A stretch of 64,000 nt of DNA from an uncultured Aquimarina sp. (GCA_947498935.1 CANMMM010000022.1:1-64000), one strand, 5' to 3'; numbered from the stretch's first letter, positions 1 to 8,539 are shown. Notes: generated by a model not told the origin, from the sequence alone. Made by a program: numbers and translations.

Positions 1-423
1 TTTTTGTGTTGCACCACAAAGGTAACTTTGAGGAACAAATTTCCCTTTCTCTTTTTGAAACGTTTAGGACGCTATTGGTTTGAAATGAATTTAATCAACT
101 GATATACAGAAAGGGAAAAACACATTTTTTGAAATAAAAAAATATGTTTTTCTTGCTACATTTGTAGCATTTTTCTCTTAAAAAATGACTAAACAGGATG
201 TCTTTTTAACATTCTTTTTTGGTCAAAACGTCAAGTTCGATAAAAATAGAATCTAAACATGTGTTAATTGATTGTTTTCTAGTTTTTTGAAGTATGCCTA
301 AACAGCTATCTGAATGATGTTTTCCCGTATTTTTATTAAATTTTTATAAATAACTACCTGCTTTACAGTTTGTATCAAATTTGACACACTTTTTCAGCTA
401 TGCATTGATTAACATAAACCCTC
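1..423. other. intergenic, no gene seen; outward promoter at the left edge
   Basis: No convincing coding sequence lies here. The first bases contain a short inverted repeat (TTTGTG/CACAAA, about 3-20). The complement of positions 17-24 reads TACCTTTG, a good Bacteroidota -7 box, so a minus-strand promoter probably drives a gene lying left of the window. The rest is AT-rich. Confidence 0.45.
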
Positions 424-580
424 CTGTAACTAGTATTGATGCGGTAATTTAGTATCAATAGGAGACATCCCACTGGGTTATCGTATGCTGCTAGTTCGAG
501 TTTGCAACTCGGACTTCCATAAGAGTAAGCAAATACTAATTGAATGATAAAAACCAGTTACAGCAATGTAGCTGGTTTTT
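424..580 (+). ncRNA. candidate structured small RNA ending in its own terminator
   Basis: The sequence shows a long-range stem CTGTAACT (424-431) with AGTTACAG (556-563). Inside it are a hairpin TATTGAT/ATCAATA (434-440 with 454-460) and a 10-bp hairpin with a TGC loop, AGTTCGAGTT/AACTCGGACT (493-502 with 506-515). The unit ends in a strong terminator. The closing-stem strand 556-563 is shared with the terminator stem, so the two folds are mutually exclusive. No reading frame fills the region and the next gene is on the other strand. I infer an orphan RNA. The central hairpin also resembles REP-type palindromes, so a repeat element is the main alternative. Confidence 0.45.
549..580 (+). terminator. 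intrinsic terminator of the candidate RNA
   Basis: AAAAACCAGTTAC pairs with GTAGCTGGTTTTT around the loop AGCAAT, with one G-T wobble, followed by a T run. Confidence 0.75.
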
Positions 581-606
581 TTATAGCTATGGCTGCCATT
601 GTTGCC

Positions 607-691
607 GCGTTAGGGATAGCAGCGGCATCCTTTTTGTTTTTTTTCAAAACAAAAAGATACAGCGGATAGCCCGACCCTTGTGGTAACGCCC
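607..691 (+). repeat. cloverleaf repeat copy 1 (subtype A)
   Basis: Closing arms GCGTTA and TAACGC flank a hairpin GGAT..ATCC, a T-rich/A-rich hairpin and a small ACC..GGT hairpin. It ends directly against the stop codon of the minus-strand WYL gene at 692. One of nine copies of the family in this window. Confidence 0.85.
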
Positions 692-1705
692 TTATCCTTC
701 ATACCGTTGTACTGCACGTTTGTACTTTTCGTGCATTTTAGCCCGTAGTTTTTCGGGGGCTACTACTTCTATACGATCTCCGTACCCTAGGAGCAAACGT
801 TCTAACTCGAAATTAATTTGCACATGAATCCGAAAGGTAGCCCCCCGCTCATCTTGGCACACTAATTCCTGCGAATTATGAAAGGGTTTGGTAATCACAT
901 AGGGCGCACTATAACTATCTACCCAAAACACTACCCACTCTGGCACTACCATATCCGATACCGTAACTCCTATTACATGCTTATAATACACATCTCCCTC
1001 GATCTGCTGATCGATATAGGCGATACTCTCATCCGCTGGGTTGATACGTATGATTCGATCCAGTGCAAAGGTGGTCAATTGCTTTCGTTTGTGATTCACC
1101 GCCAGTAGAAACCATCGGTTATTAAACTCCTTTAATAATTGCGGATGCATATCGATCTTATTCTTTCCTCTAGCCGTAAATGCCCGATATACCACGCGCA
1201 ATACCTGTTTGTTCTGAATCGCATGGTATAGGCGATCGATGTGTTCCAATCCTTTGAGCTGTTCATTCTTTTCGAGGTGAATGATGGGTTTATTATCCTT
1301 TTGCGTCGCATAGACCGAATCTTCCAAACGCTTTAGCACCCCTCCCATTTCTTTAAACAGTGAAAAATCCTTGAACTGCCGCAATACTTGTATCGATTCA
1401 TTCATGACCTTTATATCATGATCCGTAATCGGAATATTCATAATACTATAGTCTTCTTCGGCATAGCGGTAGTATTTGCGGTTGTATACTTCTATAGGTG
1501 CATTGTAGCCCAACTTATCACTGCGCATCATCTGTATATCCAATTGCACTGTACGCTTACTCACATATACATCTTTCCCTTCATATTCATACAACGCATC
1601 CGAGCAGGCGGCGATTAAGTCCTGTAATGTCCACTCTCTAAATCGGTTGCGCAGGCATTGATCAATCGCTTTATAGCGTATCAATGCATTCTTATTCGAC
1701 GCCAT
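692..1705 (-). CDS. WYL-domain transcriptional regulator
   Basis: A 337-residue protein with an N-terminal DNA-binding region (about residues 1-75, containing SKRTVQLDIQMMR, a helix-turn-helix recognition segment) and a central-to-C-terminal WYL domain. The segment HPQLLKEFNNRWFLLAVN followed by FALDRI is typical of the family. WYL regulators sense a ligand, often a nucleotide or nucleic acid, and act mostly as repressors or activators of neighbouring genes. It is transcribed away from the 1812-2640 region, and a TACTGCGC/GCGCAGTA palindrome lies just upstream of its start, a likely autoregulatory operator. No partner operon (CRISPR, BREX or similar) is adjacent. The family call is firm; the target is unknown. 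Confidence 0.9.
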   Translation of the reverse strand: MASNKNALIRYKAIDQCLRNRFREWTLQDLIAACSDALYEYEGKDVYVSKRTVQLDIQMMRSDKLGYNAPIEVYNRKYYRYAEEDYSIMNIPITDHDIKVMNESIQVLRQFKDFSLFKEMGGVLKRLEDSVYATQKDNKPIIHLEKNEQLKGLEHIDRLYHAIQNKQVLRVVYRAFTARGKNKIDMHPQLLKEFNNRWFLLAVNHKRKQLTTFALDRIIRINPADESIAYIDQQIEGDVYYKHVIGVTVSDMVVPEWVVFWVDSYSAPYVITKPFHNSQELVCQDERGATFRIHVQINFELERLLLGYGDRIEVVAPEKLRAKMHEKYKRAVQRYEG

Positions 1706-1742
1706 TTTTTAAAATTTTTGAAAAAAATAACAACTTTTTTTT

Positions 1743-1767
1743 TACTGCGCAAAAAGAATGCGCAGTA
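1743..1767. promoter_or_regulatory. operator-like inverted repeat beside the WYL regulator
   Basis: TACTGCGC, a 9-nt spacer and GCGCAGTA form a perfect 8-bp inverted repeat 38 bp upstream of the WYL start and 45 bp upstream of the divergent reading frame at 1812. A -7-like GACATTTG follows on the plus strand. I infer that the WYL protein binds here. Confidence 0.5.
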
Positions 1768-1811
1768 GCTACGGACATTTGTATAACAATTAACAATTAA
1801 ACCATAAAACA

Positions 1812-2054
1812 ATGAAGTATAACCAAACATCTAAAAAGGAGCAGGCGATCAGAAGTATTCTGACTACCAAGGGATTCGGCATCTTTGGGATAGCAGCGTT
1901 ACGAACTTCATTAGAGGTTTATCCGCATCCATCCAAGCATTCCGATCTAAAGGAGTCCATGCTACTGGATTGCACACTCCAACCAACAAGTAATAATGCC
2001 CGTAAAGTAGTAATTGAATGTAATTACGCTTTGGAACAAGCTACGGTCTCGTAA
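1812..2054 (+). CDS. possible small protein, 80 aa, unrecognised
   Basis: An ATG-initiated frame of 80 residues divergent from the WYL regulator. The N-terminal part is basic (MKYNQTSKKEQAIRS), and there is no signal peptide, membrane segment or motif I recognise. Its upstream region holds the operator-like palindrome and a -7-like box, so transcription in this direction is plausible. The base composition is richer in G+C than neighbouring genes and continues unchanged into the non-coding part. The frame could therefore simply be an open stretch in an RNA gene. Confidence 0.3.
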   Translation: MKYNQTSKKEQAIRSILTTKGFGIFGIAALRTSLEVYPHPSKHSDLKESMLLDCTLQPTSNNARKVVIECNYALEQATVS

Positions 2055-2640
2055 GCTTCGGTAACAGATCCTAAGTGATCCGTGTGTAGCGCAGCTGCAC
2101 GACAACATAGTGAATGAGTTTCATCCTTTTGGAGCAACAACAACCGCGATACGCAACATATCGCTCATCAATACCAAAAGGGAAGACACCACCACACTAG
2201 GTTACGTATCACCGCTAGTACCTATTACATCCAACATCTACACGGGTTGTACCAATGATGATGTACTGTATCAGACGTGTGTCTGTGCACAAACCCGCTA
2301 CCGAGCCATCAAACGCTTGTAGCATACGCACTAAGTCCACACGGTCGATCTAGCCCATCGGCGACGCGTATAGCAGGTTCATAGCTATACACGGAGCTCC
2401 AGCCAGAACAGCGAACCTCTGTTTTGCTGGATACGCTAGAGATCTGTACACACAGGTATGCTACTTGGCATCTAAACGATCGTACCATCTAATCGCAGTG
2501 AACCGCTACCCAAGGGGAAAGTAAGGTAACGACACTGCACAGGATGACTTTCCCGACAACCAATCGACCATTTCCCATAGGCAATGGGTATGTAACTACA
2601 TATCTAACTGGGGTTGAGACCTATGGGCATACCCCACATA
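2055..2640 (+). ncRNA. ORF-poor, self-complementary region; candidate structured RNA
   Basis: This stretch is visibly richer in G+C than its surroundings and has no long frame. A 70-residue GTG frame at 2110-2322 matches nothing I know. Stems seen directly: GTATAGC/GCTATAC (2368-2374 with 2384-2390); AACAG/CTGTT inside CCAGC/GCTGG (2399-2430); GGGAAAGT/ACTTTCCC (2515-2522 with 2547-2554). At the end, CCCATAGG (2574-2581) pairs with CCTATGGG (2620-2627), while GGGTATG (2586-2592) pairs with CATACCC (2628-2634), a crossing arrangement that would be a pseudoknot. It could be a long regulatory RNA or the remnant of a foreign element. Confidence 0.35.
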
Positions 2641-2665
2641 ATTGGAAAACAAAAAACTATACAAC

Positions 2666-2845
2666 ATGAAAAACTTAAGATATATATTCGCTCTTGTTAC
2701 ACTCCTAGTCGTTAACCTTACATCTTGTACTCCTGAGAGTCTAGATAGCTACGATGTAGAAAACACTATAGAAACTACTGACGTAAACACTAAAAGTGCT
2801 TTTACTAAAGGAGACAAAATAGAAGTTAATGAGGATAAAGACTAA
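2666..2845 (+). CDS. small lipoprotein
   Basis: A 59-residue protein starting at the ATG at 2666. An upstream in-frame TTG at 2642 is less likely, because the ATG places the signal peptide at the N terminus. Residues 1-20 form a lipoprotein signal: two basic residues, a hydrophobic core (FALVTLLVVNL) and a lipobox LTSC. The mature part is short, acidic and rich in Asp, Glu and Thr, with no known domain. It lies 32 bp before the first TPR histidine kinase, itself a lipoprotein. It may be a small periplasmic accessory or sensor for that kinase, but this is inference. Confidence 0.6.
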   Translation: MKNLRYIFALVTLLVVNLTSCTPESLDSYDVENTIETTDVNTKSAFTKGDKIEVNEDKD

Positions 2846-2877
2846 CGTCTATAAACTTAATTTAGTACTTTTGAGGG

Positions 2878-4848
2878 ATGAAACACGATTTAGTGACATC
2901 CCTCTTCTTTTTTTGTTCAATTCTTTTTTTGATTTCATGTAATCAAAATTTAAAAAACGAAAAAAGTGTTTCTTTTCAATCAAAACGCAAAGTTGATTCT
3001 CTGGAATACTATCTTAAGCTAGTAAAATTAAGTAATGATAGAGACAATAAATTAAAAGCCATATCTAACTATATAAATACAGCTAACTCATTAAAATTAA
3101 ACTCAAAATATCTTGAAGGCTTAAAATTAAAAGCTAATATTTATTATGATTATGGAAATCTTAGTAAGGCAACTGAATACTCAGAAATAATGCTTCAAAA
3201 TGCTATCAAAAACAATGATAGTGTTTACATGGGAAAAGCATATTATAAAGTAGGTTTTTTTTACAAAAAGCAAGAAAAGTATATTTATGCGTTTGAAAAG
3301 CTCAATCAATCCTTTAAAATTCGTAGAAATCTTAATGACAGCCTCAATGCAGGTAAATGTTTAATGGTAATGGCTAATATCCATTTAGCTTTAGGGGATC
3401 ATAATGCTGGCAAAACTACTGCTACTGATGGCTTAAAATATTTAGAGAATTCTAATAATTATAAAACGATCATTGGTCTTTATCATGGAATTGCTTTTGC
3501 ATTCGATGAACTAAGAAATCATAATGAAGCTTTAATATGGATAGATAAAGCCATTAGTTTAACTATGAATCCCAAAACAAAGAATCTAATAAAACAAAGA
3601 ACGACTCTAAATCTAAAACATACACGTGCTAACATATTGGCAAAAAAAGGGGATTATCAAGAGAGTACCAAAATTTTAAAAGAACTATTAACAAAAAATG
3701 AAGTGAAAAATAACCCTAAATTTCTCTCTACAACATTAAGTAATTTAGCAAATATTAAATTCCTTCAAAAGCCCACTAATCCCGATAGTGAAAAAATGCT
3801 TTTAGAAGCGCTTACTATTCGAAAAGCACAAGAAGACACCAATGGTTTATTTCATAGTAATATCCTTTTGACCAAATACTACCGCCAAAAAGATAAGGAC
3901 AAAGCAAGCTACCATGCGAGACAAGCCTATGCTATTATCCAAGAACAAGAGGATTATGAAGCGCTGTTAGAAGTGCTTACCCTCCTCACAGAACTAGAAC
4001 CCGATTCCCTAGTATACCATCAGCGTTTTAAAGAAGCGAGCTTACAACTGATGGAGGTGCGCAAAAAAACCCGAGAAATCTATGCACCTACGCGCTTCGA
4101 AAATGAAAACCTCTTAAAAGAAAACGAACAGAAAAACCAACGTATCCAAAAAGTACGAAATCAAAATAATATCTATCTACTAGGCATTGCTTTTCTGCTT
4201 TTAGGAATCGTATTCGCCATCCATTTTTTTAGACAGCGTACCAAATACTTAGGCCAGCAAAATAAAATCGTACAATTACAAGCCAGCTACGAAACGGAAA
4301 CCCGTATCGCCAAACGCCTACATGATGAGTTGGGGAATGATATTTTCCAAGCCATACTCCAATATCAGCAAGACCCACATAATCCACAGATTGCACAAAA
4401 ACTCAATACTGCCTACAACAAGGCTCGGGACATCTCTAGAGAGAATAGTGAGTTCGAAGTGGGGAGTGCTTATCTAGAGGAATTGACCGAGATGCTCAAA
4501 AACTATACGCAAAACGATATTCGATTGATTCTACGGGGTTCTCAAAAAATCAATTGGGATACGGTAGATAAAACCATCAAAATCGCGGTCTATCGCGTAC
4601 TCCAAGAACTGATGACCAATATGCAAAAACACAGCAAGGCATCTTTAGTAGCCATTGTTTTTGCCACAGAAAAACAACAAACCACCATCAAATATTCTGA
4701 TAATGGGGTGGGGATCGATCTGGATTGTGTACTCTCTAAAAACGGGCTCCGCAATATCGAACGACGTATTCAGAACATCGGAGGCACCCTTACTTTCGAA
4801 TCGCAACCAAACAAAGGCTTTAAGGCGCAGATGCAACTCCCTGCTTAA
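2878..4848 (+). CDS. TPR-repeat lipoprotein sensor histidine kinase (copy 1)
   Basis: A 656-residue protein. The N terminus is a lipoprotein signal with lipobox LISC. Residues about 30-400 are tetratricopeptide-like helical repeats, followed by a short coiled stretch and one membrane segment (about 434-453, IYLLGIAFLLLGIVFAIHFF). The cytoplasmic part has a HisKA_3-like dimerisation helix with RLHDELGND, where His482 is the likely phospho-acceptor, and an HATPase domain with an N box (ELMTNMQKHSK) and G boxes (YSDNGVGID, NGLRNIERRI). The TPRs would sit in the periplasm. The kinase half is almost identical to that of the next gene, while the TPR halves differ. The first ~1 kb of the gene is clearly more AT-rich than the rest, which suggests a mosaic origin. 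The likely partner is the response regulator at 7322. Confidence 0.9.
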   Translation: MKHDLVTSLFFFCSILFLISCNQNLKNEKSVSFQSKRKVDSLEYYLKLVKLSNDRDNKLKAISNYINTANSLKLNSKYLEGLKLKANIYYDYGNLSKATEYSEIMLQNAIKNNDSVYMGKAYYKVGFFYKKQEKYIYAFEKLNQSFKIRRNLNDSLNAGKCLMVMANIHLALGDHNAGKTTATDGLKYLENSNNYKTIIGLYHGIAFAFDELRNHNEALIWIDKAISLTMNPKTKNLIKQRTTLNLKHTRANILAKKGDYQESTKILKELLTKNEVKNNPKFLSTTLSNLANIKFLQKPTNPDSEKMLLEALTIRKAQEDTNGLFHSNILLTKYYRQKDKDKASYHARQAYAIIQEQEDYEALLEVLTLLTELEPDSLVYHQRFKEASLQLMEVRKKTREIYAPTRFENENLLKENEQKNQRIQKVRNQNNIYLLGIAFLLLGIVFAIHFFRQRTKYLGQQNKIVQLQASYETETRIAKRLHDELGNDIFQAILQYQQDPHNPQIAQKLNTAYNKARDISRENSEFEVGSAYLEELTEMLKNYTQNDIRLILRGSQKINWDTVDKTIKIAVYRVLQELMTNMQKHSKASLVAIVFATEKQQTTIKYSDNGVGIDLDCVLSKNGLRNIERRIQNIGGTLTFESQPNKGFKAQMQLPA

Positions 4849-4866
4849 TACTACTTTGTTTCCTTA

Positions 4867-4956
4867 GGGCGTTACCACAAGGGTCGGGCTTTCCGCTACA
4901 ATTCCTCGCTACTCCTAGGGTCGTAGCTGTGGGATTTCCACTGCAATCCCTAACGC
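4867..4956 (-). repeat. cloverleaf repeat copy 2 (subtype B)
   Basis: Read on the minus strand: GCGTTA, hairpin GGGATT/AATCCC, hairpin GCTAC/GTAGC, hairpin ACC/GGT and closing TAACGC. It starts 18 bp after the first kinase gene. Confidence 0.85.
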
Positions 4957-5015
4957 AAATCAATAACACTCGATAAGATGACAATGTAGGATGAATAGAT
5001 GACACCTATCGAAAC

Positions 5016-5103
5016 TATACCCTATCAGGTATAAATACAGGTCTAATCACTCATTCTATCCCTTTTCGGGTATAATTTGATGCACTAAAGCTGTTTTATA
5101 CCC
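5016..5103. promoter_or_regulatory. cluster of TATACCC-type palindromes upstream of kinase 2
   Basis: TATACC-N6-GGTATA (5016-5033), TATCCC-N5-GGGTATA (5057-5074) and a half-site TATACCC (5097-5103) lie in the gap before the second kinase. The repeated motif suggests a binding site for an unidentified regulator. It differs from the TTACGG palindrome found further along. Confidence 0.35.
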
Positions 5104-5214
5104 TAAAAACAACCGTACTTATACCAATACCGCTGTAAAAAAGACAGCATCCTGTGCATATACTAGTACAGTTGATCTGTTTTTAGTATTTTAGAACGTA
5201 TAACCGAATTGTAC

Positions 5215-7176
5215 ATGCACACACCACCACTAAAAAATCATTGGCACTACACGCTATACCTACTAATACTTCTGATCAGCAGTTGCTCCCCTACTCCTAC
5301 CGATACGACCCATCCCCAAATAGAACGCTATCTACAAGAAGCCGAAAACAGCTCCCTCTCCAAAACCCTCCGTACCCAAAAACTAGACAGCGCCTATCAA
5401 TTGTGTGTAGTGCTTGATAATTATGACTACAAGAAAAAAAAGCTTAGTGATATTTCTATTTATTTCTACAAAATGAAGGAATACAAACGCTCCAATACGA
5501 TTGATAAAGAACTATTATCTCTGTCTCTCAAGTTTAACGATTCTATAGGCATAGCGGAAGCTTTAAATTATCTAGCAGTGGATCACAGAAGAAATAATCA
5601 ATTAGACAGTGCTTATTTTTACTTTTATAAGGCACTCAACATCTATCAGCAATTAGAACAATCTGACAATTATCCTCCTAAAGCATACGCCTATCGGTAC
5701 GGAGCAACACTCATCGGTCTGACACAACTCTCCAGAAAAGCCAAAGAATACTTCCAGAGTGAAGCATATGCGACCAAAGCAATTCAACAATTTGAGCTTG
5801 TAGGTAATAATACCTATCTACCTACAGCATATATTACTCTTGGAATCATCGCTAAACAATTGGAACGCTACCCAGCAGCTATTGGCTATTATCAAAAAGC
5901 CATGCAATTGGCAAAAGGTGTAAAAAAAGATGCGCTTTATGGAGTTTTGGGTAATAATAACATCGGAACCGTATATAAATCCTCTAAACAATATGACAAA
6001 GCAAAAGCTGCCTATCGAAAAGGACTATCGTATACTAAATTCTTAGAAACTGACCCCGAACGATATGCACTTTTATTAGACAATCTAGGCTATGTCTTAT
6101 TTTTAGCCAACAAACACAATGATAGTAGTCTATACCTCTACAATAAAGCCTATAAAATTCGGGACAGTGTAAAAGATCATGAAGGCTTAGCTACCAATCA
6201 CCTTCATTTTGCATATTATTACCAAGCGCATCACAAGGACAGCTTGGCCATATACCATGCACTACAAGCCAAAGTTAATGCTAATATAATTCAAAGTAAT
6301 ACTGACTTATTAGAAACCTATCGTTTATTGATCGAATTATCTGAAGGAGCTGAAGCTAAACAGTATGCCCTGCAACATATCCAACTACGGGATAGTATCC
6401 TAAAAAAACAACGCTTGTATAAGGATAAGTTTGCTCGTATTCGATTCGAAACGGAGGAAAAAGAGGCGCGTATCCGACAGGTAAGTAACCAAAATACTAT
6501 CTACCTACTGGGCATTGTACTACTGCTAGTGGGAATCGGATTCGCCATTTATTTTTTTAGACAGCGTACCCACTATTTAGGCCAGCAGAATAAAATCATA
6601 CAACTACAAACCAGCTACGAAACGGAAACCCGTATCGCCAAACGCCTACACGATGAGTTGGGGAATGCCATTTTTCAAGTAATGCTTCACCATGAGCAAG
6701 ATCCGCAAGATCCACAGATTGCAGAAAAACTCAATACCGCCTATCACAAGGCGCGGGACATCTCTAGAGAAAATAGTGAGTTCGAAGTGGGGAGTGCTTA
6801 TCTAGAGGAACTGACCGAGATGCTCAAAAACTATACGCAAAACGATATTCGATTGATTCTACGGGGTACTCAAAAAATCAATTGGGATACTGTAGATAAA
6901 ACCATCAAAATCGCGGTCTATCGCGTACTACAAGAACTGATGACCAATATGCAAAAACACAGCAAGGCATCTTTAGTAGCCATTGTGTTTGCCACAGAAA
7001 AACAGCAAACCACCATCAAGTATTCTGATAATGGGGTGGGTATCGATCTGGATTGCGTACTCTCTAAAAACGGGCTCCGCAATATCGAACGTCGTATCCA
7101 GAACATAGGCGGTACCCTTACTTTCGAATCGCAACCAAAAAAGGGTTTTTCCGCACATATGAAAATACCCTGTTAA
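5215..7176 (+). CDS. TPR-repeat lipoprotein sensor histidine kinase (copy 2)
   Basis: About 653 residues from the ATG at 5215; a TTG two codons upstream is possible. The N terminus is a lipoprotein signal with lipobox ISSC. Then come TPR-like repeats (about residues 30-390), a membrane segment (IYLLGIVLLLVGIGFAIYFF), a RLHDELGN phospho-acceptor box (His near 479) and an HATPase domain (NMQKHSK, YSDNGVGID, NGLRNIERRI). From about 190 residues before the stop, the protein matches copy 1 almost residue for residue, differing mainly in the last few positions. The TPR sensor part has little resemblance to copy 1. The two kinases therefore probably sense different inputs but address the same response regulator. 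Confidence 0.9.
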   Translation: MHTPPLKNHWHYTLYLLILLISSCSPTPTDTTHPQIERYLQEAENSSLSKTLRTQKLDSAYQLCVVLDNYDYKKKKLSDISIYFYKMKEYKRSNTIDKELLSLSLKFNDSIGIAEALNYLAVDHRRNNQLDSAYFYFYKALNIYQQLEQSDNYPPKAYAYRYGATLIGLTQLSRKAKEYFQSEAYATKAIQQFELVGNNTYLPTAYITLGIIAKQLERYPAAIGYYQKAMQLAKGVKKDALYGVLGNNNIGTVYKSSKQYDKAKAAYRKGLSYTKFLETDPERYALLLDNLGYVLFLANKHNDSSLYLYNKAYKIRDSVKDHEGLATNHLHFAYYYQAHHKDSLAIYHALQAKVNANIIQSNTDLLETYRLLIELSEGAEAKQYALQHIQLRDSILKKQRLYKDKFARIRFETEEKEARIRQVSNQNTIYLLGIVLLLVGIGFAIYFFRQRTHYLGQQNKIIQLQTSYETETRIAKRLHDELGNAIFQVMLHHEQDPQDPQIAEKLNTAYHKARDISRENSEFEVGSAYLEELTEMLKNYTQNDIRLILRGTQKINWDTVDKTIKIAVYRVLQELMTNMQKHSKASLVAIVFATEKQQTTIKYSDNGVGIDLDCVLSKNGLRNIERRIQNIGGTLTFESQPKKGFSAHMKIPC

Positions 7177-7210
7177 AAAAAAACTATGAATTGTTAAAAA
7201 AATATACTCA

Positions 7211-7230
7211 AATTACGGAAAACCGTAATT
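7211..7230. promoter_or_regulatory. palindromic operator upstream of the response regulator
   Basis: AATTACGGAAAACCGTAATT is a perfect inverted repeat. Its centre (7220.5) lies 29.5 bp before the first base of the -7 box TATATTTG. The same core TTACGG-N4-CCGTAA sits at the same distance before the sigma-factor promoter at 8631. The site covers the -33 region, as expected for an activator. Confidence 0.65.
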
Positions 7231-7249
7231 ACCCTGCCATTGTAACTTG

Positions 7250-7257
7250 TATATTTG
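7250..7257 (+). promoter_or_regulatory. -7 promoter element of the response regulator gene
   Basis: TATATTTG matches the Bacteroidota TAnnTTTG element. No clear TTTG -33 element is present where the palindrome sits, consistent with activator dependence. Confidence 0.5.
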
Positions 7258-7321
7258 ACCCCAGAATATAGAAACAGGCTTGATAGCCCAACTACAACAT
7301 AGCGAATTAAAACCCTCAATA

Positions 7322-7990
7322 ATGTTCGATAAAGTATTGGTAGCAGAAGACTATGAAATTGCAAATCAAGGAATCTTAAAAGTACTGACTGATGATGTGG
7401 GCATCCAATGCATTGAAGAAGCAAAGTATTGTGATGAAGCGTTCCTAAAGTTTAAAAAAGCACATCAGGACGAAAATGCTTTTGAACTATTGATTACGGA
7501 TCTATCGTTTAAACCCGATCATAAAGTACAAACCAGAACCTCGGGTATCGACCTGATCAAAGATGTAAGAGCGATCCAACCCGATATAAAAGTAATTGTC
7601 TACTCTCAGGAAAGCCGACCTGATAAAATAAATATGTTATTCGAAAAACTAAACATCAACGGATATGTCTGTAAGGGGCAACAAGCGATACGAGAATTGG
7701 TACAGTGCCTACAAGGGGTGTATGAAGGAGAAACGGTATTGCCGCCAGAGGTCACGGACAGAGCAAATAGAGACAATGTGATCGACTTGGATGATTTTGA
7801 TATTTTGCTGCTCGATGAACTCGCCATGGGATTGACCAAAAGAGAGATTGTAGTGAAACTGAAAAAAAATAAGATCAAACCCAATAGCGAAAGTACCATC
7901 GATAAAAGAGTAGCAAAACTGTTTGATGATTTTAAGGCTAAAAACACCACACACCTCGTAGCCATCGTAAAGGATTTAGGCCTGATTTAA
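7322..7990 (+). CDS. DNA-binding response regulator
   Basis: A 222-residue protein from the ATG at 7322; an in-frame TTG at 7280 would add 14 poorly fitting residues. The receiver domain (1-125) has the acidic pair in VAEDYE, phospho-acceptor Asp60 in LLITDLSF, the switch residue in VYSQ and the conserved Lys in VCKGQQ. The C-terminal 80 residues (DELAMGLTKREIVVKLKKN onward) form a LuxR/NarL-like helix-turn-helix that is slightly divergent. It follows two HisKA_3-type kinases, the usual partners of this class. The palindrome upstream of its own promoter, shared with the sigma-factor gene, is the likely binding site. It may therefore activate itself and the sigma factor. Confidence 0.88.
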   Translation: MFDKVLVAEDYEIANQGILKVLTDDVGIQCIEEAKYCDEAFLKFKKAHQDENAFELLITDLSFKPDHKVQTRTSGIDLIKDVRAIQPDIKVIVYSQESRPDKINMLFEKLNINGYVCKGQQAIRELVQCLQGVYEGETVLPPEVTDRANRDNVIDLDDFDILLLDELAMGLTKREIVVKLKKNKIKPNSESTIDKRVAKLFDDFKAKNTTHLVAIVKDLGLI

Positions 7991-8382
7991 TAGAGTATCC
8001 TATTACTCTTCTCTGCCTAAGCTATGCTAGCCATTGATTCATTGTTGAAAAAGAAAATGTTTATTTCATTTTGCTCTAAATTCAAAAAACAACTGATAAT
8101 ACGATACACCTTTATCTATTAAAATATATTGAGGTATGCGATGATGAGTAACTATCTGATAGTAGCCTTCTTTCTTTTAGATCATTCGTATGAAATGATT
8201 TCAGTAAGACAGTGATTTTTGTTACTTCACATCGCTCAAAAACGCTAAAATTCTAAAATTTGGGTACAAAAGATCGTTTTTATAACAAAGTGGAAAAAGT
8301 GTAAACCATTTCAGAGTACAGCACACATCTTGACTTTTCTTTTCCTAAAAAAATAGTCGATACGTATACGTATTTTGAAATC
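7991..8382. other. intergenic with degenerate MITE-like repeat
   Basis: No coding sequence recognised. It holds a degenerate copy of the MITE-like family (8191-8312). Confidence 0.5.
8191..8312 (-). repeat. MITE-like repeat, degenerate copy a
   Basis: The segment ending GTAAACCATTTC (8301-8312) matches the reverse complement of the left half of the element at 19213-19370, including the shared core CAAAAGATCGTTTTTATA. The opposite end GAAATGATTT (8191-8200) is a decayed terminal repeat. Confidence 0.55.
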
Positions 8383-8470
8383 GCGTGAAGGATTGCAGAG
8401 GAAATCCCACAGCCCGACCTTAGGAGGGCGAGGAATTGGAACGGAAAGCCTGACCCTTGTGGTCACGCCC
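8383..8470 (+). repeat. cloverleaf repeat copy 3 (subtype B) with compensatory changes
   Basis: The closing arms are GCGTGA and TCACGC instead of GCGTTA and TAACGC, so the T-A pair has become G-C on both sides. The second hairpin is GCCC/GGGC instead of GCTAC/GTAGC. The first hairpin is GGATT/AATCC. Confidence 0.85.
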
Positions 8471-8539
8471 TCACAGAACTATTCACAAAAATTCCCTACA
8501 AAACTTACTCATTAACAACAAATTAGCCTAAACACTGAG

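Noticed and set aside
692..1705. Defence island marked by the WYL regulator
   Set aside because: No nuclease, helicase, methyltransferase or Cas gene lies beside it in the window.
7606..7965. 119-codon frame antisense to the response regulator
   Set aside because: Low-complexity Ser/Leu translation opposite a clear receiver and helix-turn-helix gene.
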